A DNA stretch of 64,000 nucleotides, from the NCBI RefSeq assembly GCF_000428145.1, contig NZ_ATZJ01000019.1, positions 9,740-73,739 of the forward strand, read 5' to 3'. Below the pieces are notes generated by a model. That model was not told the DNA's origin and did not search any database. It saw nothing but the letters and a program-made list of their open reading frames with translations. Below, one piece after another: positions 9,326 to 18,279 of the stretch (position 1 is the stretch's first letter; the number at the start of each line of letters is the position of its first letter). A program made the translations under genes and the position numbers. This DNA is from Chitinilyticum litopenaei DSM 21440 (GTDB lineage: Bacteria; Pseudomonadota; Gammaproteobacteria; Burkholderiales; Chitinibacteraceae).

Positions 9326-9940
9326 ATGGACAGAATCCAGAAACTCATCGAAGAAAATGTGGTTTGGCTGATCGTACTGACCTTCCTTACCATCAGCGTG
9401 GCCATGCTGGTCGAGATCCTGCCGCTGATGTTCAGCAAGTCGGTCACCAAGCCGATCGAAGGCGTCAAGCCCTATACCGCGCTGCAACTGGCCGGCCGCG
9501 ACGTTTACATCCGCGAAGGCTGTTACAACTGCCACTCGCAGATGATCCGCCCTTTCCGCGCGGAAACCGAGCGTTATGGTCACTACTCGGTTGGTGGCGA
9601 ATCGGTGTATGACCACCCCTTCCAGTGGGGCTCCAAGCGTACCGGCCCGGATCTGGCGCGCGTTGGCGGCCGCTACTCTGACGAATGGCATCGCGTGCAC
9701 CTGATGAACCCGCGTGACGTGGTTCCGGAATCCAATATGCCGGCCTTCCCGTGGCTGGCCGGCAAGCTGGTCGATGCCGAAGTGATGCCGAAAAAACTCG
9801 CCGCACTGCGTGCCGTGGGCGTGCCGTACACCGACGAGGAAATCGCCAACGCCAGTGCCGCCGTCGAAGGCAAGACCGAAATGGATGCCGTGATCGCCTA
9901 TCTGCAAGGCCTGGGCCTGGCTCTCAAGAACAAAAGGTAA
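9326..9940 (+). CDS. ccoO: cbb3-type cytochrome c oxidase subunit II (CcoO)
   Basis: Membrane-anchored monohaem cytochrome c, 204 aa, that passes electrons to CcoN. One N-terminal helix ([20 protein letters not shown]) is followed by a periplasmic domain with the haem c site [14 protein letters not shown] (C66, C69, H70). The methionine ligand region is NMPAFPWL. The start has an AGGGAAAG ribosome-binding site and lies 22 bp after the ccoN stop. Confidence 0.95.
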   Translation: MDRIQKLIEENVVWLIVLTFLTISVAMLVEILPLMFSKSVTKPIEGVKPYTALQLAGRDVYIREGCYNCHSQMIRPFRAETERYGHYSVGGESVYDHPFQWGSKRTGPDLARVGGRYSDEWHRVHLMNPRDVVPESNMPAFPWLAGKLVDAEVMPKKLAALRAVGVPYTDEEIANASAAVEGKTEMDAVIAYLQGLGLALKNKR

Positions 9941-9947
9941 ATGAGTG

Positions 9948-10115
9948 ATGGACATGCAAAACGACCTGCGCATGATCGTCACCCTGCTGGGACTGCTGTG
10001 CTTCATCGGCATTTGTGTCTGGGCCTATGGCAAGCGCAGCAGAAACCGTTTTGACGATATCGCCCAGCAAGTGATTGCCGATGACGATAGCCCGTCATCA
10101 GGCCGGCATTCCTGA
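9948..10115 (+). CDS. ccoQ: cbb3 oxidase small subunit CcoQ
   Basis: A 55-aa reading frame in the canonical ccoQ position between ccoO and ccoP. It begins MDMQNDLRMIVTLLGLLCFI and has a single transmembrane helix ending in VWAY, then a basic stretch GKRSRNRFDD, as in other CcoQ/FixQ proteins. CcoQ stabilises the oxidase complex. The start at 9948 is 7 bp after the ccoO stop, with AAAGG upstream; a GTG at 9945 is an alternative. The stop TGA is 20 bp before ccoP. Confidence 0.85.
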   Translation: MDMQNDLRMIVTLLGLLCFIGICVWAYGKRSRNRFDDIAQQVIADDDSPSSGRHS

Positions 10116-10135
10116 TCTCCTCCGGAGCATAGAAT

Positions 10136-11074
10136 ATGGACTTTACTAGCGGCTTCTGGCCGATATACATCCTGGTGATGGTGATTGCATCACTGGCATT
10201 CGTACTCGTGGTTCTGGTCAGCCAGACCAAACTGAAAATCAAGAAAGGCGAAAAGGTCGAAGTGACCGGCCACAAGTGGGACGGCGATCTTGAGGAATAC
10301 AATAATCCCCTGCCGGGCTGGTGGGTGGCGATGTTCTACATGACCATCGTTTTCGCTGTTGGCTACCTGGTGGCTTATCCGGGCAGCGGCGTTTACCAGG
10401 GGGCCTTTGGCTGGTCTGCACAGAATCAGCACGCCAAGGAAGTCGAATCGGCCAACAAGCAGTACGGCCCGATCTATGCCAAGTACGCCAAGGTTCCGGT
10501 AGCGGAACTTGCCAAGGATGAACAGGCGCGAGAATTGGGCAAGCGCCTGTACATGACTTACTGCATGCAGTGTCACGGCGCTGATGCGCGTGGGGCGACA
10601 ACCGGCTTCCCGAACCTGACCGACGATGTCTGGCTGTGGGGCGGCAGTGCCGAAAAGATCACCGAAACCCTGAACAAGGGTCGTGTCAACCAGATGCCGG
10701 CATTTGGCGAAGTGCTGGGTGAGGAAAAAGTGCGCGACGTGGCCAACTACGTGCGCAAGATTTCCGGCCAGCCTTTCAATGAAGCTCGCGCATTGCGCGG
10801 CGCCGTGGTGTTTACCAGCGCCAAGCCGCTGGCCTGCGCCAGCTGCCACGGGCCGGATGGCAAGGGCAATATGGATGCCGGCATTCCGAACCTGACTGAC
10901 GGCGACTGGCTGTATGGCGGCTCGGAAGCCAGCATCGTGGAAACCATCACCAATGGCCGCCAGAACCAGATGCCGGCCTGGCAGGAGTTTCTTGGCGATG
11001 ACAAGGTGCATCTGCTGGCTGCTTATGTGTATGGCCTGCGTGCAAACCAGCCGAAGGATAATCAGCCGAAGTAA
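10136..11074 (+). CDS. ccoP: cbb3-type cytochrome c oxidase subunit III (CcoP), dihaem
   Basis: Dihaem cytochrome c subunit, 312 aa. The first helix region (FWPIYILVMVIASLAFVLVV) and a second membrane segment near residues 62-82 anchor two c-type domains. Haem sites are CMQCH (C143, C146, H147) and CASCH (C234, C237, H238), each followed by a NQMPA methionine-ligand motif. It has a strong GGAG ribosome-binding site and is closed by an intrinsic terminator, so it is the last gene of the ccoNOQP transcript. Confidence 0.95.
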   Translation: MDFTSGFWPIYILVMVIASLAFVLVVLVSQTKLKIKKGEKVEVTGHKWDGDLEEYNNPLPGWWVAMFYMTIVFAVGYLVAYPGSGVYQGAFGWSAQNQHAKEVESANKQYGPIYAKYAKVPVAELAKDEQARELGKRLYMTYCMQCHGADARGATTGFPNLTDDVWLWGGSAEKITETLNKGRVNQMPAFGEVLGEEKVRDVANYVRKISGQPFNEARALRGAVVFTSAKPLACASCHGPDGKGNMDAGIPNLTDGDWLYGGSEASIVETITNGRQNQMPAWQEFLGDDKVHLLAAYVYGLRANQPKDNQPK

Positions 11075-11096
11075 TTTTGCGGCAGTGCAATCCGCA

Positions 11097-11126
11097 AAAC
11101 GGGCGAGACTTCTCGCCCGTTTTTGC
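11097..11126 (+). terminator. Intrinsic terminator after ccoP
   Basis: AACGGGCGAGA / TCTCGCCCGTT forms an 11-bp stem with a two-base loop centre, followed directly by TTT and GCTTTC. It separates the oxidase structural genes from the ccoGH assembly genes. Confidence 0.85.
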
Positions 11127-11144
11127 TTTCTGGCAGAATTCACT

Positions 11145-11175
11145 TTGGACCGGATGCAGTGGCAGGGGATATAAT
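11145..11175 (+). promoter_or_regulatory. Sigma-70-like promoter for ccoGH
   Basis: TATAAT at 11170-11175 is a consensus -10. TTGGAC at 11145-11150 is a reasonable -35, with a slightly long 19-bp spacer. The predicted start leaves about 50 nt of leader before the ccoG ATG, which has an AGGGGGAG ribosome-binding site. Confidence 0.5.
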
Positions 11176-11230
11176 CAAAAAATATATATTAATAAGCAAC
11201 CGTCGAGCTGCCTGACAGCAAGGGGGAGTC

Positions 11231-12676
11231 ATGAGCAAGAAAAAACTGCAGGACATTCCGGTCAATGTCGTCGACGTGAAGGACGATGGCGAAGTCGAGG
11301 TCGTGAGCCTCTACGCCAAGCACCGCAAGCTTTATCCGCGCTGGGTCAATGGCCTCTTCAACAAATGGCGGATTTTCTTCGTGGTCGCCACGCAGCTGTT
11401 TTTCTATGGCATGCCCTGGCTGGAGCTGCATGGGCGTCAGGCACTGCTTTTTGATCTGGTTGAACGCAAGTTCTACATTTTTGGCCTGGTACTGCTGCCG
11501 CAGGATTTCATCTACCTCACCGCCCTGCTGCTGCTCTCGGCGCTTGGCCTGTTTGTCTGGACCGCCATCGGCGGACGGCTCTGGTGTGGCTACGCCTGTC
11601 CGCAAACCGTCTATACGGAAATGTTTCTCTGGATCGAGAAGTGGGTGGAGGGCGATCGCGCCGCCCGGATCAAGCTCGACAACGGCCCGAAAACCCTGCG
11701 CAAGATCCGCCTCAAGGCCGTCAAGCACACGCTCTGGCTGCTGCTGGCGCTGTGGACGGGCTTCACCTTTGTCGGTTTTTTCACGCCGATCCGCGAACTG
11801 GCCACCTCGGTCAGCGCATGGACGCTCGGCCCCTGGGAATTGTTCTGGATCCTGTTCTACGCCTTTGCCACCTATGGCAATGCCGGCTGGATGCGCGAGC
11901 AGGTCTGCAAGTACATGTGCCCGTACGCCCGCTTCCAGAGCGCGATGTTCGACAAGGATACGCTGATCATCAGCTACGATGCCGAACGTGGCGAAGCTCG
12001 CGGCAGTCGCAAGAAAGGCAGTGACTACAAGGCGCAAGGGCTGGGCGACTGCATTGACTGTACGATGTGCGTGCAGGTCTGTCCGGTGGGCATCGACATC
12101 CGCGACGGACTGCAATATGAATGCATAGGCTGTGCAGCCTGTATCGACGCCTGTGATGAAGTCATGGACAAGGTCGGCTATCCGCGCGGGCTGGTGCGCT
12201 ACACCACCGAAAATGCATTGCAGCATTCCTACGCCGAGCAGGACATTCTCAAGCATCTGCGCCGGCCGCGCGTCATTTTGTACGCCACCATCCTGTTCGC
12301 CGTCTTTGCCGTCACCGCCGTATCGCTCGTCATGCGCAAGCCGGTGAAGGTCAATATCAACCGCGACCGCGTCGCGCTGGTGCGCGAGGTGCAAAGCGGC
12401 TGGCTGGAAAACACCTACCGCGTACAGATACAAAATGCGTCGGAAAAAACCCGCATCTTCGCCATCCGTGCCGAAGGACTGCCGGAACTGAAGACAGCCG
12501 CCGAGTACAATGGCCGCCTGCAGCTGGAACCTACCGAAACCGACGATGTCAGTGTGCGGGTCCAGGTTGCCCCCGAGCATGCCGGCCCGGGCAGCCATCC
12601 GATTTATTTCATCATCACGGCCGAAGATGACCCGGCCGTCAGCGTCAAGGAAAAGGCGACCTTCATCGGCCGCTGA
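11231..12676 (+). CDS. ccoG: cbb3 oxidase accessory protein CcoG (FixG/RdxA family)
   Basis: Polyferredoxin-like membrane protein of 481 aa that acts in copper handling for cbb3 assembly. It has several helices in the first half, the conserved CGYACPQTVYTEMFLWIE segment, and two 4Fe-4S motifs CIDCTMCVQVCPVG and CIGCAACIDACDE. The C-terminal domain after about residue 375 has the immunoglobulin-like fold typical of FixG. It is followed 5 bp later by ccoH. Confidence 0.93.
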   Translation: MSKKKLQDIPVNVVDVKDDGEVEVVSLYAKHRKLYPRWVNGLFNKWRIFFVVATQLFFYGMPWLELHGRQALLFDLVERKFYIFGLVLLPQDFIYLTALLLLSALGLFVWTAIGGRLWCGYACPQTVYTEMFLWIEKWVEGDRAARIKLDNGPKTLRKIRLKAVKHTLWLLLALWTGFTFVGFFTPIRELATSVSAWTLGPWELFWILFYAFATYGNAGWMREQVCKYMCPYARFQSAMFDKDTLIISYDAERGEARGSRKKGSDYKAQGLGDCIDCTMCVQVCPVGIDIRDGLQYECIGCAACIDACDEVMDKVGYPRGLVRYTTENALQHSYAEQDILKHLRRPRVILYATILFAVFAVTAVSLVMRKPVKVNINRDRVALVREVQSGWLENTYRVQIQNASEKTRIFAIRAEGLPELKTAAEYNGRLQLEPTETDDVSVRVQVAPEHAGPGSHPIYFIITAEDDPAVSVKEKATFIGR

Positions 12677-12681
12677 TCACT

Positions 12682-13179
12682 ATGGAACACACCTCCGCCC
12701 CCTGGTACAAGCACAGCTTTGTCTGGTTGCTGATTTTGCTGCCACTGACTGCCGTGCTGGCCAGCATCCTGCTCATCTATCAGGCCGTCAGCACCAGCGA
12801 TGGCCTGGTGGATGACGACTATTACAAATCCGGTCGGGAAATCAACAAGCAGTTTGACCGTGATCGCGCAGCAGCAGCGCTGGGCCTGCAGGCCCAGCTG
12901 GTGCTCTCGGAAGACGGCAAGACGCTGCGCATCCTGCTGGGGAAGCCGGTGGCTGGCCCGCTGCTGCTCAAACTGATGCATCCGACCCAGGCTGGCCGCG
13001 ACCATGTGCTGGCACTGAAAGCACTAAGTCCCCAGCTCTGGGAGGCGCGGCTTGATCAGGCACTCGCCACACAGCGCTGGAAGGTCGAGCTGGGTGACGA
13101 GCAGCGCCATTGGCGCCTGCAGGGCAGCTGGCGCATGGATCGCGAAGAAAGCATCATTCTGCAGTCCACCACGCGCTAA
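12682..13179 (+). CDS. ccoH: cbb3 oxidase assembly protein CcoH (FixH family)
   Basis: A 165-aa membrane-anchored protein. The single N-terminal helix (FVWLLILLPLTAVLASILLI) is followed by the family motif DGLVDDDYYKSGREIN and a soluble periplasmic domain. FixH/CcoH is a late assembly factor of the oxidase. The order ccoG-ccoH matches other genomes; here ccoI and ccoS sit ahead of ccoN instead of after ccoH. Confidence 0.88.
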   Translation: MEHTSAPWYKHSFVWLLILLPLTAVLASILLIYQAVSTSDGLVDDDYYKSGREINKQFDRDRAAAALGLQAQLVLSEDGKTLRILLGKPVAGPLLLKLMHPTQAGRDHVLALKALSPQLWEARLDQALATQRWKVELGDEQRHWRLQGSWRMDREESIILQSTTR

Positions 13180-13269
13180 CTCCGCTCGACAGCACGTTCC
13201 CGGTTTGCAGATCCCCGTTTCAGTTCCCATTTGCAGCTCGCCAATTCCAGCTCGCCATTTCCAGACTGA

Positions 13270-13303
13270 TTGACGCTGGCCGGCAATTGTCGGCCAGCGT
13301 CAA
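13270..13303. repeat. 13-bp perfect inverted repeat upstream of the SSS sensor kinase
   Basis: TTGACGCTGGCCG (13270-13282) and CGGCCAGCGTCAA (13291-13303) are perfect reverse complements around an 8-base loop. No T-run follows on either strand, so it is not a standard terminator. It could be a large operator or an RNA hairpin between ccoH and the kinase. Just upstream, CAGCTCGCC occurs twice with a 14-bp period. Confidence 0.6.
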
Positions 13304-13421
13304 CAGCCGGGGCCGGGTCGGCCGGGCAAACTTGCTGCGCTACTGGCCCTTGGTTAAGCTGCAGCCAGCGGTACTTGCTTGGAGTGGGCGGGTCGTTCAC
13401 GGGCAAGACCAGGACGCACTC

Positions 13422-16400
13422 ATGTCCCTCTGGTTGATCGTTCTGTGGCTGGGCCTCTTCTTTGCAGCAGTGTTCGCGATCGCCCATCGTGCCGAGCGCC
13501 AGCAGGACAAGCCCCTGCCGCTCGCCGTGTATGTATTGGCACTGTCCGTGTACTGCACCAGCTGGACGTTTTATGGAAGCATCGGCCGCGCCAGCGAAAC
13601 CGGCTTTGGCTTCCTGCCGGTTTATCTTGGCCCGGTGCTGGTGTTTCTGCTGGCCTATCCGCTGCTGGCCAAGCTCCTGCGTGCCAGCAGGATGCAGCGC
13701 ACCGGCTCGATCGCCGACCTGATTGCCACCCGGCATGGCAAGGATGCGCGTCTGGGAGCGGTGATCGCCGCCCTGGCTTTCCTTGCCCTGATTCCCTACC
13801 TGGCGCTGCAACTCAAGGCCATCAGCGAGGGCATGCTGCTGCTGCAAGGGCTGCCACCCGGCACGCGCAGCGGCGGCGGTGCGCTCGCGGCGTTTGCCGA
13901 TCCGGCCTTCTGGATCACCCTGCTGATCGCCCTGCTGGTGCTCCTGTTTGGCGCGCAGCAAAGCAATGCCGGTCAGCATCGCGGCCTCATGCACGCGATC
14001 GCCGCCCAGGGACTGTTCAAGCTGCTGGTCTTCCTGCTGGCCGGCGTGATCATTCTCGCCACGCTGCGCGGACTGGCGTCGCCCGCCGACAGCCATGTGC
14101 TTCCCGCGCAATGGCAGGAGAAGCTGAAACCCTCGCACCTGCTGCAGGCCGATTTCTGGCTGCTCACCCTCCTGTCAGGCCTTGCCATCATCTGCCTGCC
14201 ACGCCAGTTCCAGGTCACCTTTGTCGAAAACGCCGACCCGCAGCATCTGCGCGCCAGTCGCTGGCTGTTTCCGCTCTATCTGCTGTTGATCAACCTCTTC
14301 GTGCTGCCGCTGGCCATTGCCGGCACGCAAGTGTTTCAGGGGACGAGCGTCGAGCCCGACACCTATCTGCTGGCACTGCCACTCAGCCTTGGCCTGCAGG
14401 GGTTGGCCTTGCTGGTCTTTCTGGGGGGCGCAGCCGCGGCGCTGTCCATGCTGATCGTGGAAAGCATGGCACTGGCCAGCATGTGTTCGACGCACCTGAT
14501 CCTGCCACTGCTGCTCAAGCGCCAGCTGGCGCGCACCGGCAGCAGCGGCGATCTGGCCAGCTGGCTCAAGCCGGTACGCTGCGCCTGCGTGCTGGCCGTG
14601 TTGCTGCTGGCCTATCTGTTTTACCGCGAAGTGGGCGCCGGCCAGACGCTGGTAGGCATCGGGCTGATGTCCTTTGTTGCCATCGCCCAGTTTGCCCCCG
14701 CCCTGCTGATCGGCTTGTACTGGACCGGCGGGCATCGCCATGGTGCGCTCGCAGGGATTGTCGCCGGTTTCGCTGTCTGGCTGTACACACTGATCCTGCC
14801 CGCCTTGATCCAGGCTGGCTGGTTCGACCCGGGACTGCTGAGCACCGGCCCCTGGGGTCTGGCCTGGCTGCGCCCGCAGACCCTGCTCGGTGTGCAGGGA
14901 CTGGATCCAGCCGCGCATGCCACCTTGTTCAGCCTAACCATAAACATCACCCTGTATATCGTCACATCCCTTTGCAGCAAAGCCTCAGAGCTGGATACCC
15001 TGCAAGCCAATCAGCTGGTCAAGGAAATCAGGCTGCATGAAGCGCGTCAGGGCCGGCAGGGCAACCATTGCCGTAATCTGCTGGAGGAACTGGCCCACTT
15101 CATTCCCGCCGAGCAACTCACCCGTGCACAAGCCTGGTTTGTGCAGCGCCGGCATTCGCCGCTGGATCTGGACGGGCCTGTCGATGCACTGACTCGGCAC
15201 TGGGCCGAGACACTGCTGGCCGGCGTGCTGGGCTCGGCCATGGCGCGCGTGGTGATCAGCAACTGCCTGGATATGCAGGAGGACGGCCAGCGCAAGGCCA
15301 TGCTCTCCGAAGCATCACAAGCCATCCACGCCAACTGGGAGGCGCTGCGCACAACGCTGGACAATGTCGAGCAGGGCGTATGCATGTTTGATGCCCGCTA
15401 CAGGCTGGTCGTCTGGAACGCCCGCTTTTTTGCCCTGATGAATTTTCCGCTGGAGCTGGAACGTGCGGGCAGCGAACTGGAAGATTTCGTGCGCCACGAA
15501 GCCGTGCGCGGCGGCCTGGGCGCCGGCAAGCCCGAGGCGCTGATCAGCCAGCGCATGCAGGAATTGACGCAATGCAGCGGGCCGCTGGCCGGTGTACGCA
15601 CGCAAGCCGACGGGCGCATCATTGCCTGGCTGTGGCGGCCACTCCAGCAAGGTGGCCTGGTCGGCACCTTTACCGACATCACCGCGCAGCGCAAGGCCGC
15701 ACAGTTGCTGGAAGAAAAGGTCCAGGAGCGCACGCAGGCACTGCTGGCCAGCGAAGCCAAACTGCGCGACTTTGCCGGCTCGGCCTCCGACTGGTTCTGG
15801 GAAACCGACGCCGAATTCCGCTTCAGCAGCGTTTCCGATCGCTTCTTCCAGACCGCTGGCGTCGAGCCCTCCGACGTCATCGGCAAGACGCGCTGGGAGC
15901 TCGCCGGCTATGCCGACCCCGACAGCCTGCCCGCACATCTGGCCGAGCACCGGCGCGCCATGCTGTGCGGCGAAACCATCCGCGATTTTGAATACCAGCT
16001 GCAGCGCAGCGACGGCAGGCTGCTGCACCTGCGGGTTTCCGGCAACCCCTACTTCGATCAGGACGGGCGCATGCTCGGCTATCGGGGCACCGGCGCCGAC
16101 ATCACCGACCTGATCCGCAGCCGCGAAGAGCTGCAGCGTACCGAGCGCATGGCGTCGCTGGGCGGGCTGGTGGCCGGGATCGCCCATGAAATCAATACCC
16201 CGCTGGGCGTGGGCGTGACCGCGATCAGCGTTGTGCGCGAAGAACTCGCGACCATTCTGGCAACCATGCGCGAGGGCCGGCTGGGCCGCCGCCAGCTCGA
16301 AGAATTCCTGCAGCTCGCCGAAGACAGCGTGCACGCCACCGAGCGCAATCTGGTGCGTGCGGTGGACCTGATCCGCAGTTTCAAGGAAATTGCCGTCGAC

Positions 16401-16880
16401 CAGACCAGCGACGTCCGCCGCGAAATCCGCCTGGCCAGTTATCTGGATGAAATCGTCGCCAGCCTGATGCCGGCGCTCAGGCGTGGCCGGCACGGCATGC
16501 GCTGCGATTGCCCGCCGGGCATCCGCGTGCACACCTATCCCGGCGCACTGGCGCAAATCATCGGCAATCTGGTCAACAACAGCCTGCTGCACGGGTTTGG
16601 CGAGCAGGAAGGCGGACAGATCACGCTCTCGGTCAGCATCACCCCCAAGGGACTGCAATTCGATTATCGCGATGATGGCGCCGGTATCGGCCCCGACGTT
16701 GCCCGGCACATCTTCGAGCCCTTCTTCACCACACGACGTGGCAGTGGCGGCAGCGGGCTGGGGATGCACATCGTTTACAACCTCGTCACCGAGCAGTTGC
16801 GCGGCAGAATCGATGTGGTGCCAAGCCAGCATGGCGCACACCTGCGCTGGATACTGCCGCAAGAGGCCGTCAGGGAATAG
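13422..16880 (+). CDS. Sensor histidine kinase with sodium:solute-symporter domain (CbrA-like)
   Basis: A 1152-aa membrane protein. Residues about 1-500 form a symporter-like domain of about 13 helices (SVYCTSWTFYGSIGRASETG, QRTGSIADLIATRHGKDARL), as in CbrA-type kinases. The middle holds PAS-type sensory regions, including SASDWFWETDAEFRFSSVSD. The C-terminal kinase has its phosphorylation site in VAGIAHEINTPLGVG (H922) and an ATPase domain with NLVNNSLLHGF, DDGAGIGPD and TRRGSGGSGLGMHIVYNLV. There is no receiver domain and no response-regulator gene nearby. The start MSLWLIVLWLGL at 13422 is chosen because the first helix begins there; the long in-frame extension upstream is non-coding. Ligand unknown. 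Confidence 0.85.
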   Translation: MSLWLIVLWLGLFFAAVFAIAHRAERQQDKPLPLAVYVLALSVYCTSWTFYGSIGRASETGFGFLPVYLGPVLVFLLAYPLLAKLLRASRMQRTGSIADLIATRHGKDARLGAVIAALAFLALIPYLALQLKAISEGMLLLQGLPPGTRSGGGALAAFADPAFWITLLIALLVLLFGAQQSNAGQHRGLMHAIAAQGLFKLLVFLLAGVIILATLRGLASPADSHVLPAQWQEKLKPSHLLQADFWLLTLLSGLAIICLPRQFQVTFVENADPQHLRASRWLFPLYLLLINLFVLPLAIAGTQVFQGTSVEPDTYLLALPLSLGLQGLALLVFLGGAAAALSMLIVESMALASMCSTHLILPLLLKRQLARTGSSGDLASWLKPVRCACVLAVLLLAYLFYREVGAGQTLVGIGLMSFVAIAQFAPALLIGLYWTGGHRHGALAGIVAGFAVWLYTLILPALIQAGWFDPGLLSTGPWGLAWLRPQTLLGVQGLDPAAHATLFSLTINITLYIVTSLCSKASELDTLQANQLVKEIRLHEARQGRQGNHCRNLLEELAHFIPAEQLTRAQAWFVQRRHSPLDLDGPVDALTRHWAETLLAGVLGSAMARVVISNCLDMQEDGQRKAMLSEASQAIHANWEALRTTLDNVEQGVCMFDARYRLVVWNARFFALMNFPLELERAGSELEDFVRHEAVRGGLGAGKPEALISQRMQELTQCSGPLAGVRTQADGRIIAWLWRPLQQGGLVGTFTDITAQRKAAQLLEEKVQERTQALLASEAKLRDFAGSASDWFWETDAEFRFSSVSDRFFQTAGVEPSDVIGKTRWELAGYADPDSLPAHLAEHRRAMLCGETIRDFEYQLQRSDGRLLHLRVSGNPYFDQDGRMLGYRGTGADITDLIRSREELQRTERMASLGGLVAGIAHEINTPLGVGVTAISVVREELATILATMREGRLGRRQLEEFLQLAEDSVHATERNLVRAVDLIRSFKEIAVDQTSDVRREIRLASYLDEIVASLMPALRRGRHGMRCDCPPGIRVHTYPGALAQIIGNLVNNSLLHGFGEQEGGQITLSVSITPKGLQFDYRDDGAGIGPDVARHIFEPFFTTRRGSGGSGLGMHIVYNLVTEQLRGRIDVVPSQHGAHLRWILPQEAVRE

Positions 16881-16908
16881 TTGCATCGCCGGAGGCAGGC
16901 CAGGCCGG

Positions 16909-16914
16909 TATAAT
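16909..16914 (+). promoter_or_regulatory. -10 hexamer (TATAAT) for mdfA
   Basis: Consensus TATAAT 25 bp before the preferred start at 16940. It overlaps an in-frame ATG at 16913, which therefore cannot be the translation start of this transcript. No convincing -35. Confidence 0.5.
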
Positions 16915-16939
16915 GCGTGGCCGCCCCGCCGAGATGCCC

Positions 16940-18178
16940 ATGTCCCGTACCCCGCACACCACCCTCACCCTGCGCACGCTGCTGTTTCCGCTGGCGCTGG
17001 TGCTCTACGAATTTGCCACCTACATCGGCAACGACATGATCCTGCCGGGCATGCCGGCCGTGCTGGCCAATTTCGGCGCCGATCCGGGCCTGGCGCCCAG
17101 CAGCATGTCTGCCTATCTGGCAGGCGGCGTGGCCTTGCAATGGCTGCTCGGGCCGCTGTCGGATCGTATCGGCCGGCGTCCGGTCATGCTGGCCGGCGCC
17201 AGTTTTTTTGTCTTCAGCTGTCTGGCGATCCTGCTCAGCGGCAGCATGGCCAGCTTCCTGGTCTGGCGCTTCATCCAGGGTTTTGGCCTGTGCTATCTGG
17301 TCGCCGTCGGTTATGCCGCAATCCAGGAGTCTTTCGACGAGATCGCCGCCATCCGTGTCACCGCCATGATGGCCAATGTGGCGCTGATCTCGCCGCTGAT
17401 CGGCCCGCTGGCCGGTGCCGTAGTCATCGAATACGCCAGCTGGCACTGGGTCTTCATCCTGATCGCCATGGTGGCCGCGCTGGGGCTCGCCGGGCTTTAT
17501 TTCGCCATGCCGGAAACCTCCCCGCGCGTACAGAGCCCATTGCGTGTGGGCACGCTCTGGCAGGAATACCGCAGCATCCTCGGCAGTTGGCATTTTCTCA
17601 GCGGAGCACTGGCGCTGGCGGCAGCGGGCCTGCCCCTGCTGGCCTGGCTGGGACAGTCGCCGGTCATCCTGATGACCGATCGCCAGCTCTCGGCGCTGGC
17701 CTTCGGTTATTGGCAGATTCCAATCTTTGCCGGACTGATCACCGGCAATGTGCTGCTGGCCTGGCTGGTCAGCCGCATGCGCCTTGTGCGCCTGTTGTGG
17801 CTGGCCATGCCCTTCCTGCTGGGCGGGCTGGCGCTCGCCTTGCTGGCCTCGTTTGCATTTCCCGAGAGCATCGTCCTGCTGGTCGCTGGCTTCAGCGTAT
17901 ATGCACTGGGTTGCGGCATGGCCTCGGCCGGGCTGTATCGCCTGGTACTGTTTGCCAGCACCGCCAGCAAAGGGGCGGTGGCGGCCGCACTGGGGATGGT
18001 TACGCTGCTGAGCTACACCATGGGTATCGAGATTGCGCGACTGGCCTATATCGCCAGCGCCATGACCGGTTTCCTGCTGCTGACCGCCGCCAGCGGCATC
18101 GCGACCGTGTGGCTGCTGCGCCAGTTCCTGCGAGCCGGACAGCGCGCGCAGGAGGTGCCGGTGCCTGCCCCGCGCTGA
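16940..18178 (+). CDS. mdfA: Multidrug efflux MFS transporter, MdfA family
   Basis: Proton-driven 12-helix exporter, 412 aa, closely matching the E. coli MdfA pattern: LVLYEFATYIGNDMILPGM (with the membrane glutamate of helix 1), SMSAYLAGGVALQWLLGPLS, DRIGRRPVMLAGAS (motif A), and GYAAIQESF. The start at 16940 (MSRTPH) is preferred because GAG lies 6 bp upstream; ATG 16934 is an alternative. It follows the kinase gene but has its own TATAAT. Drug range cannot be predicted. Confidence 0.87.
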   Translation: MSRTPHTTLTLRTLLFPLALVLYEFATYIGNDMILPGMPAVLANFGADPGLAPSSMSAYLAGGVALQWLLGPLSDRIGRRPVMLAGASFFVFSCLAILLSGSMASFLVWRFIQGFGLCYLVAVGYAAIQESFDEIAAIRVTAMMANVALISPLIGPLAGAVVIEYASWHWVFILIAMVAALGLAGLYFAMPETSPRVQSPLRVGTLWQEYRSILGSWHFLSGALALAAAGLPLLAWLGQSPVILMTDRQLSALAFGYWQIPIFAGLITGNVLLAWLVSRMRLVRLLWLAMPFLLGGLALALLASFAFPESIVLLVAGFSVYALGCGMASAGLYRLVLFASTASKGAVAAALGMVTLLSYTMGIEIARLAYIASAMTGFLLLTAASGIATVWLLRQFLRAGQRAQEVPVPAPR

Positions 18179-18279
18179 CCACCTGCGAAGTACTGGCCGG
18201 CGGCTTGCCCGGCACTGGCGCAAGGGCTCACAATCGCAGCACATTTCCTTGCCATGCGCATCATCCCGGGAGAACCATC

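Noticed and set aside
13379..15040. 553-codon plus-strand frame overlapping the symporter-kinase
   Set aside because: Arg/Pro/Ala-rich out-of-frame translation; the overlapping frame has clear transmembrane and kinase motifs.
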